Position numbers and translations under genes: made by a program. From assembly GCA_036009625.1 (NCBI GenBank), contig DASYLJ010000092.1, positions 12,504-76,503 of the forward strand: DNA of 64,000 nt, read 5' to 3'. This stretch comes from DASYLJ01 sp036009625. GTDB taxonomy: Bacteria > Desulfobacterota > Binatia > DP-6. The notes beneath the pieces are model-generated. The model was not told where the DNA came from. It saw nothing but the letters and a program-made list of their open reading frames with translations, and did no database searches. Below, piece by piece: positions 58,619-64,000 of this stretch; the stretch's first letter is position 1, and every line of letters begins with the position of its first letter.

Positions 58619-59314
58619 TCAATCGCCGCAGCATGTGGGCGTGGGACTCCCGTTGCAGCACGTCTGCGAGCAGCACGCCCCGGGATCGCTCAGATCGCAC
58701 ACGCCGCCGATGGCGGTGCAGGCAGGGATCGTGGTCGTGGTGGTCGTCGGGGTACCCAGGGCCGGGCACTCCGCCGGCGCGGGTGCGCGCCGCGCCCGGA
58801 ACCTCACACCATCGTCGACCTTGACGGTGCCGCCGAAGACGCCGCAGAAGCGCACGCTGCCGACCTCGATGATCACACCCACCTCGCCCTGCGGCGCGCC
58901 GCCGAGCGGCATGGCACCGGGACCGAAGGCGGTGAGCCGGATCGCCCGGCCGTCGACCAGACGGGCCGCGACGGTCGTGTCCGTCCGGCTCTTGAACTTG
59001 AACTTGCCGGTATGACCGCTCCAGCCGTCGGCCGGCAGATCGAGCACGGTGACGTCGCTGCTGCCGATCTGGCCCAGATACACGCGCGCGCCGCTGACGG
59101 TGGGATCGACCGACACGACCATGCCGTCCGTATCCCGCAAGGCGACGTATGCCCGGCGCCCCGCCGAGCCGCTGGTGTCGGCCAGCTTGATGCTGGTGCC
59201 GGGGAGCGGCACGTCTGCCGCCGGAGGTGGCTCTCCGGCGAGGGACAACCCCACCGCGACGCACATGCCGACGAGCATTCCGGAGCAGACGCGGACCACG
59301 TGACGAATCTTCAT
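58619..59314 (-). CDS. Exported beta-sandwich protein with Cys-knot-like tail
   Basis: 231 residues, ATG 59314 with AGGAGGT at 4 bases, and a signal peptide. The single domain has GTSIKLADTSGSAGRRAYVA, LDLPADGWSGHTGKFKF, AARLVDGRAIRLTAFGPG and EVGVIIEVGSVRFCGVFGG, ending in RARRAPAPAECP. Part of this pattern recurs at the N-terminus of the di-haem cytochrome. A short T-rich linker leads to a small domain with nine Cys in about 35 residues (GGVCDLSDPGACCSQTCC). Function unknown; probably surface-attached. Confidence 0.72.
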   Translation of the reverse strand: MKIRHVVRVCSGMLVGMCVAVGLSLAGEPPPAADVPLPGTSIKLADTSGSAGRRAYVALRDTDGMVVSVDPTVSGARVYLGQIGSSDVTVLDLPADGWSGHTGKFKFKSRTDTTVAARLVDGRAIRLTAFGPGAMPLGGAPQGEVGVIIEVGSVRFCGVFGGTVKVDDGVRFRARRAPAPAECPALGTPTTTTTTIPACTAIGGVCDLSDPGACCSQTCCNGSPTPTCCGD

Positions 59315-59572
59315 GCGACCTCCTGTGTGGACCCGCAGACGGCCTGCGGGCGAGACGCGGCACTAGCCTGCGATATCGCTAGCAGTCAAGACAATTCGCA
59401 CCAGGGGGCCGATGCCGGGATCGTCACCGACGTGCTCGCCGCCAGAGCCTTTGCCGTTCCGCACGGCGTTGGCCGCCGCGGACCTCGGGCGATCGGAGGA
59501 GTCCGCGCCGCCCGGCGGCTGCGCGCAGATCCTCCGCAATGATCCAGCGCAAACGCTGCGTCTCATGCGGGT

Positions 59573-61252
59573 ATGAAAATACACGCCCTGCGGACCGTCG
59601 TGACCCTCGCGTTCCTGGCTACGGCACTGCTCGGTCGCCACGCGGCGGCCGCGGGCCCGCCGGTGATCGAAGACCTCATGTTTCCCGGCTGTGGCGCCAC
59701 GATTCAGGAGTGCCTCGACCACACCCCCGATGGCGGCATCCTGCGGTTGGCCACGAACGGCCCGATCGACGAGGATCTCGACATCGACCATAGCCTGGCC
59801 CTGGTCGCGGCCTATGGCTTCCGGCCGGTGTTCACGCCGTTCTCCATCATCTCCGCCAGGTCGGCGGGGAGCGGCGACCAGTTCCTTGTCCTCCGGGGCC
59901 TCACCTGGGAGCCGGCCGGCTCGACCCGCGTGGTGCGGGTTCGCCACGAGGGCACGGGACGGTACGACGTCGAGCTGCGCGACAACGCGTTCCTCGGTGT
60001 GCAGGGCACCGGCTTGGGCGGGCTGGTCGAGGTCGGCACGTCTCTGCCCGGCCCCGGCGGTCCGATCGTGCTGAACGTGCGCGGGAACACCTTCCGGCTG
60101 CCGGCGGGCGGGAACTGGCCGCTGGAGCTGTCCTTCACCTCGCCCACCGACGGCATCGCGGTCGTCGAGGAGAACACGATCGAGACCGCCGACACGAGCC
60201 AGCAGGGCGCGGTGGCGCTCTACCACACGGAGGGCGACCTCCTGTTCTATGCCGTCCACAACGTGGTGCGCAGCAAGAATCCCGAACAGACGGCGATCAA
60301 CGTCTACCAGACCGGAAACGGTACCGGCCGAACCGTGGCCCGCATCTTCGGCAACCTCCTGCGCGGCATCGACGGCGGCATGCGGTTCGGCACCTCCATG
60401 TACGCCGATCACGGGACGATCGACCTGCTCGTCGCCCACAACACGATCCTCGACGCGCATCAGCGCGCCGTGCAGGTCGGCGGACGCGAGGACTTCGGCA
60501 GCAGCGCCCATGGCGTCATCGCGAACAACGTTCTCGTGCGCAGCATGCGCAGCGACGTCGGCATCCACGAGTTCGTCGACACCGTGATCGAGACGAACAA
60601 CCTGCTCACCAAGATCGACCCCGAGGACAGCCCGTCCGCGCCCGGCCCGCACAGCATCGTCGTGACCGATCCCGGGTTCGCCGGCGCCGACGACTTCCGC
60701 CTCGCCCCGACCTCGGCCGGCATCAACGCCGCCGACCCGACCTACATCCCTACCGAGCTCCTCCACGACCTCGACGGTGGGCCGCGCATCGCCGGCCCCG
60801 CGGCCGACCTCGGCGCCTACGAGCTGTCGTGCGCGCCCGACGACACGGCGCCGCACTGCGCACCGACCTGCTCGCCGTCGACCTGCCAGAGCGAAGACCC
60901 GTGCTCCCTGGCGAGCTGCGTCGGTGACACCTGCCGCATCACGCCCGTGACCGAACCCGAGTCGGCCTTCTGCGCCTGCGACCGCCCGTTGCCCGCGACG
61001 TGCGCCGGCGTGCTCGTGCCAACCCAGATCACCCGGCGCGCCGAGAAGGCGTGCGTCCAGCTCGATCGCGTGACCGCGTCGTCGACGTTCCGACAGATCG
61101 TCCGCCGCGTGCGCAGCGCACAGCGCGGCTGGGGAAAGGCGCGGCGTCTGCTCGCGAGCCCGCGCACGACCATACCAACCGACTGCAACGAGGCGCTCGA
61201 TCTGCAGTACGCCGACGCCACCGTCCGTGCCAATCAGCTCGTCCTGCAGTGA
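59573..61252 (+). CDS. Exported right-handed beta-helix protein
   Basis: 559 residues with a signal peptide (TVVTLAFLATALLGRHAAAA). About residues 60-420 form a right-handed parallel beta-helix, with repeats like VELRDNAFLGVQG, VLNVRGNTFRLP, IAVVEENTIETAD and VIANNVLVRSM, ending at GGPRIAGPAADLGAYELSC, the typical cap of such proteins. A Cys-rich segment (APTCSPSTCQSEDPCSLASC) and a helical basic tail follow. The fold suggests polysaccharide binding or lyase activity, but I see no catalytic signature. It converges on the CreC-like gene. Confidence 0.8.
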   Translation: MKIHALRTVVTLAFLATALLGRHAAAAGPPVIEDLMFPGCGATIQECLDHTPDGGILRLATNGPIDEDLDIDHSLALVAAYGFRPVFTPFSIISARSAGSGDQFLVLRGLTWEPAGSTRVVRVRHEGTGRYDVELRDNAFLGVQGTGLGGLVEVGTSLPGPGGPIVLNVRGNTFRLPAGGNWPLELSFTSPTDGIAVVEENTIETADTSQQGAVALYHTEGDLLFYAVHNVVRSKNPEQTAINVYQTGNGTGRTVARIFGNLLRGIDGGMRFGTSMYADHGTIDLLVAHNTILDAHQRAVQVGGREDFGSSAHGVIANNVLVRSMRSDVGIHEFVDTVIETNNLLTKIDPEDSPSAPGPHSIVVTDPGFAGADDFRLAPTSAGINAADPTYIPTELLHDLDGGPRIAGPAADLGAYELSCAPDDTAPHCAPTCSPSTCQSEDPCSLASCVGDTCRITPVTEPESAFCACDRPLPATCAGVLVPTQITRRAEKACVQLDRVTASSTFRQIVRRVRSAQRGWGKARRLLASPRTTIPTDCNEALDLQYADATVRANQLVLQ

Positions 61253-61274
61253 ACCCTGACGCTCGTGGCCGCAT

Positions 61275-61325
61275 GCCGAGCCGCGTACCGGAGCCGTCCT
61301 CGACGCGCTCCGGACGCGGCTCGGC
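61275..61325. terminator. Long hairpin between convergent beta-helix and kinase genes
   Basis: GCCGAGCCGCGTACCGGAG at 61275-61293 pairs with CTCCGGACGCGGCTCGGC at 61308-61325, with one bulged A, giving 18 base pairs around a 14-nt loop. It occupies most of the 98-bp convergent gap. Confidence 0.6.
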
Positions 61326-61350
61326 GCGCGTTACGTCGCCGTCGGACTGC

Positions 61351-62841
61351 TCACGTCTTCGCGACGGGGAGCTCGACGGTGAACGTCGTCCCTGCGCCGG
61401 GCGAGCTCTCGACGCCGACGCGCCCGCCGTGCGCCCGCGCCACCGAGGCCACGATCGGGAGCCCGAGCCCGCTGCCACCGGCGTCGCCGCGCGTCGTGAA
61501 GAAACGATCCCAGACGCGCGCCAGGTTCGCCGGGCTGATCGGGTCGCCGACGTTGTGGACGGCCAGTCGGACGTGGCCGGCATCGCGATCCTCCACCCGG
61601 AGCGTCACGCGCGAGCCGGGTCGCGCGTGCTGCTCGGCGTTGTCGAGCAGGTTCCCCACCATCGACGCCAGGAGGGTACGGCGTCCCCGCACGTGCACGG
61701 CGGTCGCGGCGTAGGCGACGTCGATCGGCGCCGGCCCGCGCCGGGCTGCGACGGCGTCGGCGACCACCTCGTCGAGCGCGATGGTCTCCATCGGTGTCGT
61801 GTCGGCTTCGAGGCGCGAGAGCTCGAGCAAGCGGGTCACGAGCCGATCGAGCCGGTCCGCGTCGCCACGGATGTTCTCCAGGAAGAGCCGTCGCGCGTCC
61901 GGATCGTCGGCGGCGCCCTCCACCAGGAGCTCGGCCGCGCCACGGATGCTGGTGAGCGGCGATTTGAACTCGTGGCTCAGGTTGGCGGCGAGGTCGGCGA
62001 CGTCCTGCGCGCGACCGTCGAGCTTCTGCGCCATCGTGTCGACGGCGCGCGCGAGCCGTCCGATCTCGTCGCGACGCTCGAGCCGCATGGGCTCGACGCG
62101 GGCGCCGCCGGCGATGCGCTGCGCGACGTCGGTCAGACGGCCGAGCGGCCGGGAAATCGTGGCGGCGAGAAAGAGCGTCAGGACCGCGGTCGCCGCAAAC
62201 GCGCCGAGGAGCACGCGCCAGAGCGTCACCCGCAGCCGGTGCATCGCGGCCACCACCGGCATCGTCGAGCGCGTGACGTAGACGATACCCCGCACGACCC
62301 CGTCCGGCGCGCGGATCGGGAGCGCGACGAAGAGGTAGACGCGTGTCCCGCCGTCGAATCGCCAGATGCGTGTCGTTGCGCCGTACCCGCCGGCGAGCGC
62401 CTTCACGATTTCGGGCCGTGCGGGAAGGTACACGAGGTTCGCTCGATGGGGCTCGGGCGGCGGATTGGCGGCGACACCGAGCCGGGCCAGCGTCTCGCCT
62501 TCGCCCGTGCCTTCCGGCGGCCCATCGACGTGCGAGTCGGCGAGAACGGTCCCCGCCGCGTCGAGGAGGCGCATGCGCATGCGCGTCTCGCGCGCGATCG
62601 ACACGAGGAGCGACGTTCGCATCGCGAGCGATGGGCCGGCGGGATCGGCGAGCACGACCGCGCGCAGCAGCATCGCCTGATGGATCATGTCGTCCTCGAG
62701 TGACCGCAGCATCTCGCGCTCGTAGAAGCGCGCGAAGCCGATCCCGAGGAGCGGCACCGAGACGATCAGCAGGTTGATCAGCAGGAGCCGGTAGCGGATG
62801 CGCGCCAGCTCGTCGCGCCAGCGTTCCCACGCGCCGGCCAC
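61351..62841 (-). CDS. creC: CreC-type sensor histidine kinase
   Basis: 496 residues starting at GTG 62841, one base after the response-regulator stop. Two membrane segments (RLLLINLLIVSVPLLGIGF and AFAATAVLTLFLAATIS) bracket a periplasmic domain. A HAMP segment follows (RPLGRLTDVAQRIAGGARVE), then HisKA with His290 in NLSHEFKSPLTSIRGAAELL, close to the E. coli CreC motif, and an HATPase (GNLLDNAEQHARPG, GGSGLGLPIVASVA). It phosphorylates the CreB-like regulator. CreBC responds to carbon source and cell-wall stress in enterobacteria; the signal here is unknown. Confidence 0.87.
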   Translation of the reverse strand: MAGAWERWRDELARIRYRLLLINLLIVSVPLLGIGFARFYEREMLRSLEDDMIHQAMLLRAVVLADPAGPSLAMRTSLLVSIARETRMRMRLLDAAGTVLADSHVDGPPEGTGEGETLARLGVAANPPPEPHRANLVYLPARPEIVKALAGGYGATTRIWRFDGGTRVYLFVALPIRAPDGVVRGIVYVTRSTMPVVAAMHRLRVTLWRVLLGAFAATAVLTLFLAATISRPLGRLTDVAQRIAGGARVEPMRLERRDEIGRLARAVDTMAQKLDGRAQDVADLAANLSHEFKSPLTSIRGAAELLVEGAADDPDARRLFLENIRGDADRLDRLVTRLLELSRLEADTTPMETIALDEVVADAVAARRGPAPIDVAYAATAVHVRGRRTLLASMVGNLLDNAEQHARPGSRVTLRVEDRDAGHVRLAVHNVGDPISPANLARVWDRFFTTRGDAGGSGLGLPIVASVARAHGGRVGVESSPGAGTTFTVELPVAKT

Positions 62842-62842
62842 G

Positions 62843-63520
62843 TCAGCGCGGGACCTTGTAGCCGACGCCGTGCACCGTCTCGATGGGATCCACGCCGCAT
62901 GGGCGGAGCTTCGCCCGGATGCGCCGCACGTGGGTGTCCACCATGCGCTCGGTCACGTGATAGGCGTCGTCGCGCACCTGCTCGATGAGCTCGCTCCGTC
63001 CGAGCACGCGGCCGCGGAACTCGAGCAGGACGTGGAGCAGCTTGAACTCCGTCGCCGTGAGGTCGACGAGCGTGTCGCCGACGCGCACTTCGTGCGCCGC
63101 GGGATCGAGCCGCAGCGGCCCGTGCTCCAGCACGTCGTGGGCGGTCGCCGTCGGTGTGCCGGCGGTCCGGCGGAGCACGGCCATCACGCGGGTCGCGAGC
63201 TCGCGCGGGCTGAAGGGTTTCACCACGTAGTCGTCGCCGCCGAGCTCGAGCCCGTTGATGCGGTCGACCTCCTCGCCGCGCGACGAGAGGAACACGATGG
63301 GGAGCGGGTGCTCGGCGCGGATCCGTCGGCAGACCGACAGCCCGTCGAGCTCCGGCATGACGACGTCGAGGACGACGAGATCGACGTCCCCCTCCCGGAC
63401 CCGGGTGAGGGCTTCCTCGCCATCGCCGGCCGTGACGACGCGGTGACCTTCGCGTTCGAGTGCGTAGCGCACCACGTCGCGGATGTGGGCCTCGTCGTCG
63501 ACGACCAGGATGGTGGCCAT
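62843..63520 (-). CDS. creB: CreB-type OmpR-family response regulator
   Basis: 225 residues from ATG 63520, with GAGGTG just upstream; a GTG at 63526 overlaps that site and is rejected. The receiver has DDE at 8-10, phospho-acceptor Asp52 in VVLDVVMPELDG, SSRGEEVDRINGLELGGDDY and Lys of VVKPFSPRE. EEVDRxxGLExGxDDYVxKPFSPRE is close to CreB. The C-terminal winged helix has LTATEFKLLHVLLEFRGRVL and VDTHVRRIRAKLR. It is transcribed ahead of the kinase and after the CreD-like gene. Confidence 0.88.
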   Translation of the reverse strand: MATILVVDDEAHIRDVVRYALEREGHRVVTAGDGEEALTRVREGDVDLVVLDVVMPELDGLSVCRRIRAEHPLPIVFLSSRGEEVDRINGLELGGDDYVVKPFSPRELATRVMAVLRRTAGTPTATAHDVLEHGPLRLDPAAHEVRVGDTLVDLTATEFKLLHVLLEFRGRVLGRSELIEQVRDDAYHVTERMVDTHVRRIRAKLRPCGVDPIETVHGVGYKVPR

Positions 63521-63556
63521 GTTCACCTCGATGATCCGGGAAGGGGGACCTGAGTT

Positions 63557-64000
63557 TCAACCAACCCGCTCGATGGGGGTCTCGAGATCGGGGATCGCGA
63601 GCCGGTACCAGTCGATCCGGCGGGTGAGGAACATCACGATCGCGAGCACGACGAAGAGCCCGAGCGAGCCCACGAGCAGCGCATAGTCCTGTATCCGCAC
63701 GAGAATGAACAGGTAGACGTAGAGTCCGCCCACGACCGCTGCGACGGCGGCGCTCCGGGCGCGGCTGCCGAGGACGGAGCGGCTGTAGCCCGTCACCAGT
63801 CCAGCGATCGCGAGCGACGCGACCGCGTACGAGAACCCGAATCCGGTGTGCTCCGCGAGCGAGAGCAGGAGCAGGTAGAAGAGGCAGAGCGCGAGCCCGA
63901 CGAGCAGGTACTGCACCGGGTGGACGCGGAGCTTCGCCATCACTTCGATCAGGAAGAAGGCGCCGAAGGTGAGCGTGATGAAGAGCAGCTCGTACTTCAC
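63557..64000 (-). CDS. creD: CreD-family inner membrane protein, 5' end outside window
   Basis: The C-terminal 147 residues of a polytopic membrane protein. About five hydrophobic spans include FITLTFGAFFLIEVMAK, YLLVGLALCLFYLLLLSLAE and YAVASLAIAGLVTGYSRSVL. LRVHPVQYLLVGLALCLFYL and LAEHTGFGFSYA are signature stretches of CreD, the inner membrane protein governed by CreBC. CreD is normally about 450 residues with a large periplasmic part, so roughly two-thirds of the gene lies beyond the right edge. It is followed at 36 bp by the creB-like gene, so the order here is creD-creB-creC. Confidence 0.88.
   Translation of the reverse strand: MKYELLFITLTFGAFFLIEVMAKLRVHPVQYLLVGLALCLFYLLLLSLAEHTGFGFSYAVASLAIAGLVTGYSRSVLGSRARSAAVAAVVGGLYVYLFILVRIQDYALLVGSLGLFVVLAIVMFLTRRIDWYRLAIPDLETPIERVG

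Overview
This is a dense, very GC-rich bacterial chromosome segment with about 50 protein genes and no rRNA, tRNA, CRISPR array or insertion sequence that I can recognise. The mixture suggests an uncultured deltaproteobacterial-grade soil or water organism, most like Candidatus Binatota (Binatia). It combines short-chain dehydrogenases, cytochromes P450, a family III CoA-transferase, amidohydrolases and many exported proteins with threonine/serine linkers and myxobacterial-type Cys-rich repeats. The taxon is an inference from gene content only.

Layout. 1-10.9 kb: acetyltransferases, a small P-loop kinase, an exported beta-propeller protein, a secreted choloylglycine-hydrolase-like amidase, an XRE-cupin regulator coupled to an acetyltransferase, an SDR, a PurN-type formyltransferase overlapping a glutathione S-transferase, a second GST, an M23 peptidase and a GlxA-type AraC regulator. 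11-18.6 kb: a DUF6010-like membrane protein, an SDR, an SRPBCC protein, an exported protein with two P-domains, and a minus-strand operon of a putative secreted HExxH protein, a methyltransferase and a P450. 18.6-31.4 kb: a block of minus-strand exported proteins (sialidase-like/Ig-like, a di-haem beta-propeller, an ELWxxDGT-repeat protein, and a protein with a long T/S linker) with two candidate microproteins and one orphan coding-like remnant. 31.6-37 kb: a glycosyltransferase-like protein, three SDRs and an exported YtcJ-type amidohydrolase. 37-44 kb: a thaumatin-like protein with a Cys-rich insertion, then a catabolic block of CoA-transferase and TetR regulator divergent from P450, amidohydrolase and OsmC. 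44-53 kb: a DUF3494 ice-binding-like surface protein, a CheB-CheR-PAS histidine kinase with a FixJ-type regulator, an L,D-transpeptidase and lipoproteins. 53-58 kb: a Baeyer-Villiger monooxygenase fused to an HSL-family esterase and a ParB-like protein. 57-64 kb: exported beta-propeller, beta-sandwich and beta-helix proteins, and a CreBCD-type two-component system running off the right edge.

How the genes fit together. Two themes stand out. One is oxidative catabolism of ketones, terpenoids, steroids or aromatics: two P450s, the BVMO-esterase fusion, five SDRs, the CoA-transferase, amidohydrolases, GSTs and OsmC. The other is a large surface or exported proteome: at least 19 genes encode a signal peptide or lipobox, and several share linkers and N- or C-terminal modules that I do not recognise as named families. 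Genes are packed tightly. Several same-strand pairs overlap as ATGA, and five convergent pairs meet stop to stop, three of them sharing one CTAG.
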